64,000 bases of DNA from CALLVY01 sp937899855 (lineage in GTDB: Bacteria; Bacteroidota; Bacteroidia; Chitinophagales; Saprospiraceae), in contig JBCBQC010000009.1 in the NCBI GenBank assembly GCA_039820405.1, positions 45,258-109,257 of the forward strand, read 5' to 3'. Position numbers and translations under genes: made by a program. Each line of letters starts with the position of its first letter. The first letter of the stretch is position 1. A model generated the notes under the pieces. It ran no database searches. It was given only the letters and a program-made list of their open reading frames with translations, and had not been told where the DNA came from. Shown one piece after another: positions 18,569 to 27,435 of the stretch.

Positions 18569-19351
18569 ATGAGTCAAAAATTGGAAAACGCCAAGCGCTT
18601 GTACCTCGAAGGCATCCGCGACGGCAAGGCGCGCGAGGGCGTTACCAAATATACGGGCGACCGCTACACCCAGCACAGTACGGGCGTCCGCGACGGCGTC
18701 GAAGGCTTCGTTGAATTCTTTGAACCCTTTATCGCCCGCAACCCCAAAAGGGACATCCAAATCGTTCGGGGCCTGGTCGACGGGCGCCACGTCTTTATCC
18801 ACGCCTACCAAAGTCTGAACGATGGGGAGACCGAATGGGTCACCACCGATTTTTTCGATACCGACGAAAACGATAAAATCATCGAACACTGGGACGTCAT
18901 TGCGAAGTATCACCCGGTCACGCCTTCCGGTCATACCTCAACCGACGGTCCGACCGAAGTGACGGACCTCGACCAAACCGAAGCCAACAAAACCCTGGTC
19001 CGCAACCTGATCCAAAACGCCCTGATGCCGGGTGGCGATCCCAGCACCCTAGACCAGTACATCTCGACCGAAAAATACATCCAACACAATCCCGAAGTGG
19101 AAGATGGCCTGGCCCATTTCCAACGCCTGGCCACGGCGCCCAATCGCCCGCTCAATTACGACGAAATCGTGCTGATGGTGGGACAGGGCAATTTTGTAGC
19201 GACGCTTTGTCGGGCCAATTGGAACGACGGAAAGATCAATCAGGATTACGCCCAGGTAGACTTGTTCCGCATCGAGAATGGCAAGGTGGTGGAGCATTGG
19301 GACAATGTAGAACCCGTCCCGGAGAACGACGTCAACAGTGGAAAATTTTAA
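18569..19351 (+). CDS. Tandem SnoaL-like (NTF2 fold) cytoplasmic protein
   Basis: A 260-residue protein with two SnoaL-like modules related to the predicted SnoaL-like aldol-condensation proteins: about 5-118 (YTGDRYTQHSTGVRDGVEGF, ending IIEHWDVIAKY) and about 137-260 (YISTEKYIQHNPEVEDGLAHF, ending VVEHWDNVEPVP). Both keep the Tyr-x-Gln-His-(S/N) and (I/V)xEHWD signatures, so the gene arose by internal duplication. No signal peptide. Twelve nt before the THI5-like gene, so probably cotranscribed. Confidence 0.85.
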   Translation: MSQKLENAKRLYLEGIRDGKAREGVTKYTGDRYTQHSTGVRDGVEGFVEFFEPFIARNPKRDIQIVRGLVDGRHVFIHAYQSLNDGETEWVTTDFFDTDENDKIIEHWDVIAKYHPVTPSGHTSTDGPTEVTDLDQTEANKTLVRNLIQNALMPGGDPSTLDQYISTEKYIQHNPEVEDGLAHFQRLATAPNRPLNYDEIVLMVGQGNFVATLCRANWNDGKINQDYAQVDLFRIENGKVVEHWDNVEPVPENDVNSGKF

Positions 19352-19363
19352 GCCCTACCCAAC

Positions 19364-20278
19364 ATGATTAGCATTCGCCTCGCCCTCGATTGGACGCCCA
19401 ATATCAATCACCTCGGTTTTTTTGTCGCTCGGGAAAAAGGGTGGTACCGCGCCCGTGGCTTGCGGGTCGAACTCCTCGACCCAGCGGCCGACAATTACCA
19501 AGTCACCCCCGCCAAAAAGGTGGAGCTGGGCCAGGCCGACTTTGCGCTTTGCCCGCTGGAGAGCATCATTAGCTACCGTACCAAACCGCAGCCCTTTGCC
19601 CTCCAGGCGGTGGCGGCGATTCTGCAGGAAGATTTGAGTGCCATTGCCGTCCGGGCGGACGCGGGCATCGAGTCGCCGCGCGATCTGGACGGGCGGACCT
19701 ACGCTTCCTACGGGGCGCGTTACGAAGATGGCATCGTTCGGCAGATGGTGCGCAACGCTGGGGGACGCGGCGAGCTGGTCATCGAGTATCCCGACAAATT
19801 GGGCATCTGGGAAACCCTGATCCAAGATCGCTGTGCGGCCACCTGGGTATTTCTCAACTGGGAAGGGGTGGAAGCGCAGCAGGGCCAGGTTCCGCTGCGC
19901 TATTTCAAAATGCGGGACTACGCCATTCCCTATTCCTACTCACCGGTGATCGCGGCCGCCGAAGGCCAGATCTCCAACAAGCGCGATCCCTACCGCGCTT
20001 TTCTAGCCGCCACCTGGGAGGGCTACCGCTACGCCGCGCAAGAACCCGCCGCCGCCCTGGAGCTGCTCGCTCCCTTCCTCCCGCCCCGCGATCGTCAGAT
20101 CGATCTCCAACAATGCCTGGCCCAGTCGCTAGCCGCCTTTGGGACGGATCACAACTGGGGCCGAATGGCGGAAGGGGAAGTCGCCGTATTTCTCGACTGG
20201 ATTCACGTGCAAGGCTTGGAAGCACTTCGCTTGAGCCCCGCTGAAGTGATGACCAACGAATTGCTCCCGAGCAGCTAG
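19364..20278 (+). CDS. NMT1/THI5-like substrate-binding-fold protein without signal peptide
   Basis: A 304-residue protein of the NMT1/THI5-like SBP family: IRLALDWTPNINHLGFFVAREKGWY at the N-terminus (first 20 of these are the diagnostic strand and loop), then VELGQADFALCPLESII. In ABC systems such proteins bind pyrimidine or other small ligands for uptake; in yeast the same fold is the HMP-P synthase of thiamine synthesis. Here there is no secretion signal and no adjacent permease or ATPase, and neither the Cys-rich motif nor the Lys/His pair of the yeast enzyme is at the expected place (CPLESIISY). A cytoplasmic ligand-binding or enzymatic role is possible. Confidence 0.75.
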   Translation: MISIRLALDWTPNINHLGFFVAREKGWYRARGLRVELLDPAADNYQVTPAKKVELGQADFALCPLESIISYRTKPQPFALQAVAAILQEDLSAIAVRADAGIESPRDLDGRTYASYGARYEDGIVRQMVRNAGGRGELVIEYPDKLGIWETLIQDRCAATWVFLNWEGVEAQQGQVPLRYFKMRDYAIPYSYSPVIAAAEGQISNKRDPYRAFLAATWEGYRYAAQEPAAALELLAPFLPPRDRQIDLQQCLAQSLAAFGTDHNWGRMAEGEVAVFLDWIHVQGLEALRLSPAEVMTNELLPSS

Positions 20279-20738
20279 TACTCGATCGGCTTTTTTAGCC
20301 TTCCCACTCCTTCCTCATTTACCCGACGGGACCCTCCAGCCGCTCCGGATAGGTCAAGCATTCCTCGGTGTAAAAGACGCCCAATTTATGGATCACTCCG
20401 ACGGTAAATTTTTTTAGAAAAAAAATGAAAAGTGCTATTGAGAGTTTGTAGTGTTTTTCGATAAATCAATGCAATAATCACAAACGGATAGGACTCGGGC
20501 AAACACCTTGAATCGCCCACAACTCAACCTACCTCACCCAAACACTTACCCGTACTGACCACCACTAAAACGGTCTTGCCCCGTCGGGGCCGGAAGGGAA
20601 TTTTATTATTTACCGCATGCTGAATAAGGACGTTGGGTACTGCCCCCAACTGCCCGGTTCTCGCTATGCCCCCTACTCCTTGCGCGCGTCGCACTGAGCC
20701 GGAACAACTGTGCTTTTTACTCACTAAACTATATCAAC
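20279..20738. other. Non-coding spacer before the HTTM cassette
   Basis: A 460-nt gap. It has an AT-rich core (about 20405-20480) and a small GC hairpin (GCCCC-GTC-GGGGC, 20578-20590 area). No open frame with credible composition and no full TAnnTTTG element were found. It probably holds the promoter of the three-gene cassette. Confidence 0.4.
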
Positions 20739-21560
20739 ATGAAAAATGATTCGATCAAAGATCAGATCAGTAAAGCCCTAAACGAAGAGGGCTTATCGGA
20801 CCACCTCAAGCGCCTCAACGTCGACCAACACCAGCGGATGGTGCGCAAGGTGAAGCCCACGGTTTTGCGGTTGCCCGCCGATGGCCTGCCGATAGAAATC
20901 GCCCCGGTACCCGGCTCGATCATGCTCTTTTATGCCAAGAAAGGAGACGAATTGCTGCAGGAATTGGAAAATGCCTACACCACCAATGACGTCAAGTCCC
21001 TCAATCGGATTGGTAAGATTTTGCAACAGACCGCTTCGGAGCGCAAAGTAGGTACGGTAAAGCAGGCGGTCAACGAGTTGATCAAGAGTCCCATCTACTT
21101 CGACTTCCGCTACGGTGGCAAGACCCTGGCCCCCAATCTGGGCTTGGTGGGGGGTGCCGAAATTGCGGGCATCAGCTTTGCCTACAACGGCGGTCAAGTT
21201 TTTGAGGAGGACTTTTCTCTCATCGAGTACTACAACCAGGGCAAGCGCGAGGAATACGACGTGTTGGTACTGGTGCGTCCGCCCAAGCTCACCGAGATCG
21301 AGGCCCAGGTGCTGGAGGCCGTTCCCCCTTCGCTCACCGAGCTCAACATCGGAACGGTAGCGGCCTGTCCCGGAGCGACTGTCGTCCTCGTTTTGGTGAT
21401 CACCGTCATCACGGTAGCGGGACAAGCCTGTAGTTCTTTCCGCGATCGACTGGCGGAGGTGGTACTGCCCGTCGAGTACGTAGAGCGCTACGGCAAGCTG
21501 GCTTCGGCCCGTGAATTGCTCAATTTGAGAAGAAGCATCTTTGCCGAATTTGAAGTATGA
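20739..21560 (+). CDS. Two-cysteine precursor-like protein; SdpC-like toxin precursor candidate
   Basis: A 273-residue protein with no close family I can name. Its only two cysteines, Cys210 and Cys231, bracket a very hydrophobic stretch (about 213-227, VVLVLVITVITVAG), which recalls the mature SDP toxin of Bacillus: a short hydrophobic peptide near a Cys pair, cut out of a larger precursor. Residues 70-100 (ELLQELENAYTTNDVKSL) resemble the helical pro-region of SdpC. There is no N-terminal signal peptide, unlike Bacillus SdpC. Its stop overlaps the next start (ATGA), so translation is coupled. The toxin call is inference from context. Confidence 0.45.
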   Translation: MKNDSIKDQISKALNEEGLSDHLKRLNVDQHQRMVRKVKPTVLRLPADGLPIEIAPVPGSIMLFYAKKGDELLQELENAYTTNDVKSLNRIGKILQQTASERKVGTVKQAVNELIKSPIYFDFRYGGKTLAPNLGLVGGAEIAGISFAYNGGQVFEEDFSLIEYYNQGKREEYDVLVLVRPPKLTEIEAQVLEAVPPSLTELNIGTVAACPGATVVLVLVITVITVAGQACSSFRDRLAEVVLPVEYVERYGKLASARELLNLRRSIFAEFEV

Positions 21561-22060
21561 TTGATATCGCAGTCGGTGCGATCCTTTCCATCTACTTATT
21601 CGCTACGCTATTGTACGCTGCCTTTCCCAAGTGGAGGGGCAGCATCTTCCGCAGCGAAAAGGTGGTTCGGATCATTCCCAAGTGGAATTTCTTTGCACCC
21701 ATCCCCGGCACCCAAGACTTCTACCTGCTCTATCGCGAGAGCTGCAATGGCAACTTTAGCCACTGGAGAGAAGTCGACTTTTACACGTACCAAAGTGACC
21801 CCCTCACCTTTATTTGGAATCCCAATAAAAAGGGAAAAAAAATCCTGTTTGACATTGCCACCTTGCTGCTGGCACAAGATACCACAGCCAAGGAAGACCT
21901 GATGCGGGTAAAGCTGTCGATTCCCTATCTGATGATTTTGAATTACCTGTCGAATCACTGTACGGAGCTGGCGGAGAATGTACAATTTGCCATTGCCCGG
22001 ACGACGGAAGATCAGGTAAAATCGGAATTGATGTTTATTTCTGGAATTCACAACGTTTAA
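21557..22060 (+). CDS. Small membrane protein, SdpA-like candidate
   Basis: A 167-residue protein with one N-terminal transmembrane segment (about 3-23) followed by the motif PKWNFFAPIPGTQDFYLLYR (41-60). A Pro-x-x-Trp-x-Phe-Phe motif after a single membrane anchor is characteristic, as I recall it, of the SdpA family and of other small partners of HTTM proteins. The length matches Bacillus SdpA (about 158). It is translationally coupled to the upstream gene and lies 3 nt before the HTTM gene. In Bacillus, SdpA and SdpB are both needed to mature the peptide toxin. Confidence 0.5.
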   Translation: MIDIAVGAILSIYLFATLLYAAFPKWRGSIFRSEKVVRIIPKWNFFAPIPGTQDFYLLYRESCNGNFSHWREVDFYTYQSDPLTFIWNPNKKGKKILFDIATLLLAQDTTAKEDLMRVKLSIPYLMILNYLSNHCTELAENVQFAIARTTEDQVKSELMFISGIHNV

Positions 22061-22063
22061 ATT

Positions 22064-22891
22064 ATGACTCTTGACACTGCACTCCATCTGACCGTCATCC
22101 TGGCCTCGGTTGGGCTTTTCGTCACCACCCTCGAAGAATTGCAAAAGCTCCGTTTGGAAGGGGCCAAAGGCATTCTGAGCTGGGAGGTTCTCCAACACCA
22201 GTACTACCGCTCGATCGCCTGGACGGGGGGCGTTTTTACGTTCTCTCGATACACCCTACTCAAGCTGTTGCGCCTCCTGGGCGTGTTGGTACTGCCTTTT
22301 ACGTTTGGTACCTTTCCCATTGGGAGTGCCCTGATCTCGGGGATGGTACTTTTTAGTTTGGTAGTTCAATACTACCGCTGCGCCTTTGGTCTGGACGGCA
22401 CCCATCAGGTGTACATCATCCTTTTCTTATCCATTGCCCTGTACGGCATCAGCAGCCAATCCTTCCTCATCAGCTACGTCTGTTTGGCGGCGATTGCGCT
22501 TCAATCCGTACTGGCCTACGTGATTTCGGGCTACTGCAAACTGGTCTCCCAACAATGGCGAGACGGCAGCGCCCTGATCGGCATCATGAGTACCAAAATC
22601 TACGGCAACGCCCGCTTGTACCGCTGGTTCAAACGCCATCCCCAATACAGCCGCTTGGCCTGCTGGGGCGTGATCGTCTTCGAGCTGGCTTTTATCGCCT
22701 GCTGCTTCTTCCAACCCAAGGTAACGCTACTCCTGCTGGGCCTGGGCTTTAGCTTTCACCTGGTCAATGCCTTTGCCATGGGGCTCAACAATTTTTTGAT
22801 GGCCTTCATCGCCACCTACCCGGCGGTTTACTACTGTTTTGATCCGGCCGAAGCGGCCAAGCTGTACGCCCTGCTTTTTCCCGCGGGCTGA
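22064..22891 (+). CDS. HTTM-domain integral membrane protein, SdpB-like
   Basis: A 275-residue polytopic membrane protein with about six transmembrane segments. The block AYVISGYCKLVSQQWRDGSA (151-170) and the preceding YYRCAFGLDGTHQVY match the HTTM domain, the membrane fold shared by vitamin-K-dependent gamma-carboxylase and by SdpB, the maturation protein of the SDP toxin. It is the last gene of the cassette and is followed 34 nt later by an intrinsic terminator. Whether it carboxylates or otherwise modifies the first gene's product is untested. Confidence 0.7.
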   Translation: MTLDTALHLTVILASVGLFVTTLEELQKLRLEGAKGILSWEVLQHQYYRSIAWTGGVFTFSRYTLLKLLRLLGVLVLPFTFGTFPIGSALISGMVLFSLVVQYYRCAFGLDGTHQVYIILFLSIALYGISSQSFLISYVCLAAIALQSVLAYVISGYCKLVSQQWRDGSALIGIMSTKIYGNARLYRWFKRHPQYSRLACWGVIVFELAFIACCFFQPKVTLLLLGLGFSFHLVNAFAMGLNNFLMAFIATYPAVYYCFDPAEAAKLYALLFPAG

Positions 22892-22925
22892 CTCCGCTTA
22901 AGTTCGGGCTCCCCACTTTCCCAAT

Positions 22926-22960
22926 GACCGCAGGTCCTTCCGATACTGCGGTCTTTTTTT
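22926..22960 (+). terminator. Rho-independent terminator after the HTTM cassette
   Basis: A perfect 7-bp stem, GACCGCA (22926-22932) with TGCGGTC (22947-22953), is followed directly by seven T residues. It isolates the cassette from the hydroxylase gene. Confidence 0.8.
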
Positions 22961-23037
22961 GGGCCCTGGGGATTGATAAAGTAAAGCGATTGCTCGCGCG
23001 CGACGGTCCCCAAGCCACATTAGTCCCAAGAAATCCC

Positions 23038-23045
23038 TAGCTTTG
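23038..23045 (+). promoter_or_regulatory. Candidate -7 element for phhA
   Basis: TAGCTTTG fits TAnnTTTG and lies 76 nt before the chosen start. No clear -33 TTTG is at the usual distance. Confidence 0.3.
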
Positions 23046-23121
23046 CCCCGACAAAAGCGGTGGCTCGGCCCGAGGTACTTTGATGAGTATCGGACGCTCG
23101 GACGCCTTTAAATGGAATGAC

Positions 23122-24900
23122 ATGAATGCGAATCCCGATTACGAGAGCAACGAATTGATCGACCGGCTGCCCAAGCACCTGAAGCAGTTTATCAAACCCC
23201 AGCACTACGCGGACTATACGCCCATCAACCAGGCGGTGTGGCGCTACGTGATGCGGAAAAACGTCCGTTACCTCTCGCGGGTGGCCCACCAGTCCTACGT
23301 CGATGGCCTCGGAAAAACGGGGATTGACATCGAAGGGATTCCCAGTATGTACGGGATGAACCGCATCCTCAAGGAAATCGGTTGGGCCGCGGTGGCGGTC
23401 GACGGCTTTATTCCCCCCAATGCCTTTATGGAGTTTCAGGCTTACAAGGTACTGGTGATCGCTTCCGATATCCGGCAGTTGGAAAACATCGAATACACCC
23501 CGGCCCCTGACATCATCCACGAGGCGGCGGGGCACGCCCCCATCATCGCCAATCCCGACTACGCGGAATACCTGCGGCGTTTGGGCGACATCGGGGCCAA
23601 GGCGATTTTATCGCGTTATGACATCGAGCTGTACGAGGCGGTCCGCAAACTGTCGATCCTCAAGGAGGCCGAAGGGACGCCCGAGTTGGCCATCGCCGAG
23701 GCGGCCGTGGAAGTGGAGCGCCTGCAAGCGATGGAGGTCGAGCTTTCCGAGATGGCGCAAATGCGCAACCTACAGTGGTGGAGTGTGGAGTACGGTTTGA
23801 TTGGGGAGGTAGACGAGCCCAAGATTTACGGAGCGGGCCTGCTTTCTTCGATTGGGGAAAGCAAGTGGTGTATGAGCGATCAGGTGGCCAAATTGCCCTA
23901 TTCCATTGCGGCGGCCAAGCAAAGCTTTGACATCACCAAACCCCAGCCCCAGCTCTACGTCACGCCCGATTTCTCCTACCTCATGGAAGTGCTCGAAGAA
24001 TTTGCCGGCGGCCTGAGCCTGCGCAAGGGTGGCCTCAAGGGGCTCCAGCGACTGATCGAATCGCAGATGGTGGGCACGATCGAACTCAGCACGGGACTAC
24101 AGGTGTCCGGGCAGTTTTCGCGGGTCATTGCCGATGAAGATAATCGGGTCATTTTCTTCCAAACCACCGGCCCGACCGCCCTGGCCTACCGCGAAAAGGA
24201 ATTGATCGGACACGGCATCGACGACCACCAAAAGGGATTCAGCTCGCCCCTCGGCAAGCTCAAAAATATCAACCTGGCCATTGAAGACATGGGGCCTTTT
24301 GACCTCAAGGCCTACAATTTTTACGATGGCAAATGGCTGGCCTTCGAGTTTGAGAGTGGGATCAAAGTCGAAGGGCTCAACGTGACGGGGATTCGCAACA
24401 TTCGGGGCAAATTGATGCTCATCCAATTGCGCGACTGTACGGTCACCTACCGCGACGAGGTGCTCTTTCGCCCCGAGTACGGCACCTTCGATATGGCCAT
24501 CGGCAGTCGGATCGTCTCCGCCTTCGCCGGCGCTGCCGATCACGATTCTTTTCCCAACCTCTACGAAGCCTCTCCGGTACATACCATCAAACCCACCAAA
24601 TCCGCCACCCTGCTGGCCCTGGAACAGCGCTACGCGCAGGTCCGTCAGCTCCGGGAGGAGGGCTCCGTTGCCGACACCGCCCTGCGCGAAGTCTGGGAAT
24701 GGGTGGGCGAACACGCGCCCCGCGAGTGGTTGCTACTGCTGGAAATGTTGGAGCTGGCCCGGGAGGAAAACCTACGCGCGGTGCTCACTCAGGCGCTAGA
24801 CGACATCGTCCTAGCTGGTCCCCATCTCGAAACCTTGATCCGCGAAGGTCAGGCGATGTTGGAGACGGATCCCAGTCGGATGACCGTGGAGGGGGAATAG
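23122..24900 (+). CDS. phhA: Aromatic amino acid (phenylalanine) 4-hydroxylase, long form
   Basis: A 592-residue protein. The start chosen (ATG 23122) gives MNANPDYESNELIDRLP, matching other Bacteroidota members; longer frames begin at 23083 or 23080. The iron site is intact: DIIHEAAGHAP (His133, His138) and WWSVEYGL (Glu223). It should convert phenylalanine to tyrosine with a pterin cofactor and O2. The catalytic part ends around residue 310; about 280 further residues (GTIELSTGLQVSGQFSRVI and on) form a C-terminal region absent from short proteobacterial PhhA and of unknown use. Confidence 0.88.
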   Translation: MNANPDYESNELIDRLPKHLKQFIKPQHYADYTPINQAVWRYVMRKNVRYLSRVAHQSYVDGLGKTGIDIEGIPSMYGMNRILKEIGWAAVAVDGFIPPNAFMEFQAYKVLVIASDIRQLENIEYTPAPDIIHEAAGHAPIIANPDYAEYLRRLGDIGAKAILSRYDIELYEAVRKLSILKEAEGTPELAIAEAAVEVERLQAMEVELSEMAQMRNLQWWSVEYGLIGEVDEPKIYGAGLLSSIGESKWCMSDQVAKLPYSIAAAKQSFDITKPQPQLYVTPDFSYLMEVLEEFAGGLSLRKGGLKGLQRLIESQMVGTIELSTGLQVSGQFSRVIADEDNRVIFFQTTGPTALAYREKELIGHGIDDHQKGFSSPLGKLKNINLAIEDMGPFDLKAYNFYDGKWLAFEFESGIKVEGLNVTGIRNIRGKLMLIQLRDCTVTYRDEVLFRPEYGTFDMAIGSRIVSAFAGAADHDSFPNLYEASPVHTIKPTKSATLLALEQRYAQVRQLREEGSVADTALREVWEWVGEHAPREWLLLLEMLELAREENLRAVLTQALDDIVLAGPHLETLIREGQAMLETDPSRMTVEGE

Positions 24901-24918
24901 CGTCGCGGGGGGAGGCGC

Positions 24919-26019
24919 TCAGGCCAATTTTTCAAAATGGTCAAAGGTACGCCAGTATTTGTCCCGGTAGATTTCGTAGTCGATTTGTAGGGAACCCCGG
25001 TAGCGGGCGATCAGGGCGTCGATTTGTTCGGAAGCTTTGCGAAAGTCTTTCGTTGCCCAAAAGACCCGCCGCAGGTTTTGGCCCGTCTCCCGACCGATGT
25101 TGAGGTAACCCTCCTCCGTCTTCAGTTGCGCCATCAATTCCGTTTCCACCGCTTCCAGTTCGGCTTGGACCTTTTCATCGGGCAGCCCCTGCTGGTCGCC
25201 TTCGTAACGGCCGTGTAGGACGACCAGCCAGGGGTGAGAGGCCTTGTTTTCCCATCGGAGGAGTTTGGTATTGAGCAAGGTAATCAGAATGGTCTCCTCC
25301 GGGGTCCGACGCTTAAAAATGGTATACGGATCCTCGTCCAGGCTGTAGCGAGTCCCTTCGTATTTTTCCACAAACTCTTTCTCCCGCCAGCTCAGGTAAT
25401 CCCGGAGTTTGCCAATTGGAATTAGGGCTTTGGTGACCGCCTCCGGTCCACAGAAGTCGACCACATCCAGTTGGCTCATACAAGACCACTCCCCGAGGTA
25501 GTTTTCGAGAAAAAGGTAACTGCCATTGGCGATGGTCGTTGCATCGGCTTCGGTGTAATCTTGGTGAACGATGACCAGATCGATCTCGTCTGGGAATTGG
25601 GGATCCACCCGGGGAAAGAAAAACAGATTATCGGTATCGAATCGGTAGCCCGCCATCTCGATGCCAAATTGCTCCTGTAGATTGCCGGGCTTTAGGGCGA
25701 TAAAGCGCCAACGGGGGAGGGGGGGAGCTGCCGCCACGAGTCGTTCGATAAAGGCGACCATCTCGAGGTTGCCATCGGGGGTGAGAATGAGTTCGAACTC
25801 GTGCTGACCGGATATGCCCACGAGGAAAAAAATGTGGGGTCGTAATTTTTGTAAGGCTTCGGAGAGGGGCTGGAGGAATCGTTGCTCGATGTCCTGCTGC
25901 TCGGAGATGGTCTGGGCAAAGGCTGGCTCCTGGCTAGCGAACCAGCGCCAGAAATCGGTCATGGTGTAAGGCGGCGGTGGCTCGGAAGATTTTCGAAACC
26001 AGTTTTTGAATAGACTCAT
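24919..26019 (-). CDS. Hypothetical protein, C-terminal DUF695-like region
   Basis: A 366-residue cytoplasmic protein. The N-terminal half (about 15-200) is a globular domain with HEFELILTPDGNLEM and a YRFDTDNLFFFPRVDPQF block. The C-terminal half (about 225-366; TILITLLNTKLLRWENKASH and WLVVLHGRY) resembles DUF695, a domain of unknown function. It lies 48 nt downstream of the trpB gene on the same strand, with an 11-bp inverted repeat between them. Confidence 0.6.
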   Translation of the reverse strand: MSLFKNWFRKSSEPPPPYTMTDFWRWFASQEPAFAQTISEQQDIEQRFLQPLSEALQKLRPHIFFLVGISGQHEFELILTPDGNLEMVAFIERLVAAAPPLPRWRFIALKPGNLQEQFGIEMAGYRFDTDNLFFFPRVDPQFPDEIDLVIVHQDYTEADATTIANGSYLFLENYLGEWSCMSQLDVVDFCGPEAVTKALIPIGKLRDYLSWREKEFVEKYEGTRYSLDEDPYTIFKRRTPEETILITLLNTKLLRWENKASHPWLVVLHGRYEGDQQGLPDEKVQAELEAVETELMAQLKTEEGYLNIGRETGQNLRRVFWATKDFRKASEQIDALIARYRGSLQIDYEIYRDKYWRTFDHFEKLA

Positions 26020-26030
26020 GGGGTGGTAGA

Positions 26031-26061
26031 ACTGGCCCCGAATCAGTGACTCGGGACCAGT
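26031..26061 (-). other. Inverted repeat between trpB and the DUF695-like gene
   Basis: ACTGGCCCCGA (26031-26041) pairs with TCGGGACCAGT (26051-26061) with one mismatch and a 9-nt loop. There is no T-run on the minus strand, so it is more likely an mRNA-stabilising or attenuating hairpin than a full terminator. Confidence 0.45.
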
Positions 26062-26067
26062 GTCGTT

Positions 26068-27435
26068 TTATCCCGGGATTTCCGGGGTATCTAATTCGGC
26101 GAGGGAAGCTTGAATCTCTTCCGCCGTAATTTCGTGTTTGACGATATTGCCCGCAAAATAATCCTCGTAGGCTTTCATGTCGAAGTTGCCGTGTCCGCAG
26201 AGGTTGAGCAAGATGGTTCGCGAAACGCCCTCCTTCTTACAACGCTCGGCCTCCGCGATGGCGGTGGCGATGCCGTGCGTCGCCTCGGGAGCGGGAATGA
26301 TGCCTTCGGCCCGGGCGAAGGTGATACCGGCCTGGAAGACCTCCACATTATCGTGGGCGACGGCTTCGATCAGTTGGTCCTTGAGCAGTTGGCTGACGAT
26401 CACTCCGGCCCCGTGGTAGCGCAGGCCCCCGGCGTGGATGGGGGCGGGTACAAAATTGTGACCCAGGGTGTACATGGGGAGTAGGGGCGTCATCCCCACG
26501 GTATCCCCAAAGTCGTAGCGGAAAACGCCGCGGGTGAGTTTGGGACAGGAGGTGGGTTCGCTGGCGATACAACGGATGTTTTTGCCTTCCTCGAAATTGA
26601 GTCGCAGGAAGGGAAAGGAGAGGCCCGCAAAATTGGATCCCCCGCCAAAGGGGGCGATGACGATATCGGGAAGGTCGCCCGCCTTTTCCATCTGTACGAG
26701 GGCTTCCTGCCCGACGATGGTTTGGTGGAGTTTGACGTGGTTGAGCACGCTACCCAGGGCGTATTTGGTATCCTCGTTGGTGGCCGCTCTTTCGACCGCC
26801 TCGGAAATGGCGATGCCCAGCGAGCCCGTCGTATGGGGATCCCGGGCGAGCACCTGGCGGCCCGCTTCGGTGGCTTCGGAAGGGGAGGGGAAGACCTTGG
26901 CCCCCCAAGTATTCATCATGACCTTGCGGTAGGGCTTGTGCTGGTAGGACAGTTTGACCATGTACACTTCACATTCCATATCGAATAGGTTGCAGGCAAA
27001 GGCCAGTGCGCTGCCCCACTGCCCGGCTCCCGTCTCGGTGGTGATGCGTTTGATGCCTTCTTGCTTGTTGAAGTAAGCCTGGGCGACGGCGGTATTGGGC
27101 TTGTGGGAGCCCGAGGGGCTGACGCCCTCGTATTTGTAGTAGATTTTGGCTGGGGTATCGAGCGCCTTCTCCAAACCGTAAGCGCGGTACAGGGGGGTGG
27201 GGCGCCACATGGAGTAAATGTGCCGGACTTCATCGGGAATGTCGATCCACTTGTCGGTGGCCACCTCTTGTTTGATCAATTCCATGGGAAAGAGGGGCGC
27301 CAGGGCCTCCGGGCCAATGGGTGCTTTGGTACCGGGGTGGAGTGGGGGTAGGGGTTTGTTGGGCATGTCGGCAATGATGTTGTACCATTTTTCTGGGATC
27401 TCCCGTTCGCTCAAGGTGATCTTGCGATTTTTCAT
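26068..27435 (-). CDS. trpB: TrpB-like PLP-dependent enzyme (TrpB2, tryptophan synthase beta)
   Basis: A 455-residue protein of the TrpB2 type, longer than classical TrpB (about 400). The PLP lysine is Lys112 in GVSPSGSHKPNTA, and the phosphate-binding loop is APFGGGSNFAG. RPTPLYRA and TTETGAGQWGSALA are typical. It should condense indole (or O-phosphoserine-type substrates) with serine to give tryptophan. No trpA or other trp genes are adjacent, which is usual for TrpB2, a stand-alone form thought to salvage indole. Confidence 0.93.
   Translation of the reverse strand: MKNRKITLSEREIPEKWYNIIADMPNKPLPPLHPGTKAPIGPEALAPLFPMELIKQEVATDKWIDIPDEVRHIYSMWRPTPLYRAYGLEKALDTPAKIYYKYEGVSPSGSHKPNTAVAQAYFNKQEGIKRITTETGAGQWGSALAFACNLFDMECEVYMVKLSYQHKPYRKVMMNTWGAKVFPSPSEATEAGRQVLARDPHTTGSLGIAISEAVERAATNEDTKYALGSVLNHVKLHQTIVGQEALVQMEKAGDLPDIVIAPFGGGSNFAGLSFPFLRLNFEEGKNIRCIASEPTSCPKLTRGVFRYDFGDTVGMTPLLPMYTLGHNFVPAPIHAGGLRYHGAGVIVSQLLKDQLIEAVAHDNVEVFQAGITFARAEGIIPAPEATHGIATAIAEAERCKKEGVSRTILLNLCGHGNFDMKAYEDYFAGNIVKHEITAEEIQASLAELDTPEIPG

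Noticed and set aside
19364..20278. Assignment as thiamine HMP-P synthase (THI5)
   Set aside because: The yeast enzyme's Lys/His pair and Cys-rich motif are not at the corresponding places; kept as THI5-like fold only.
20578..20590. GCCCC-GTC-GGGGC hairpin as terminator of the THI5-like gene
   Set aside because: Only a 5-bp stem, about 300 nt past the stop and without a T-run.
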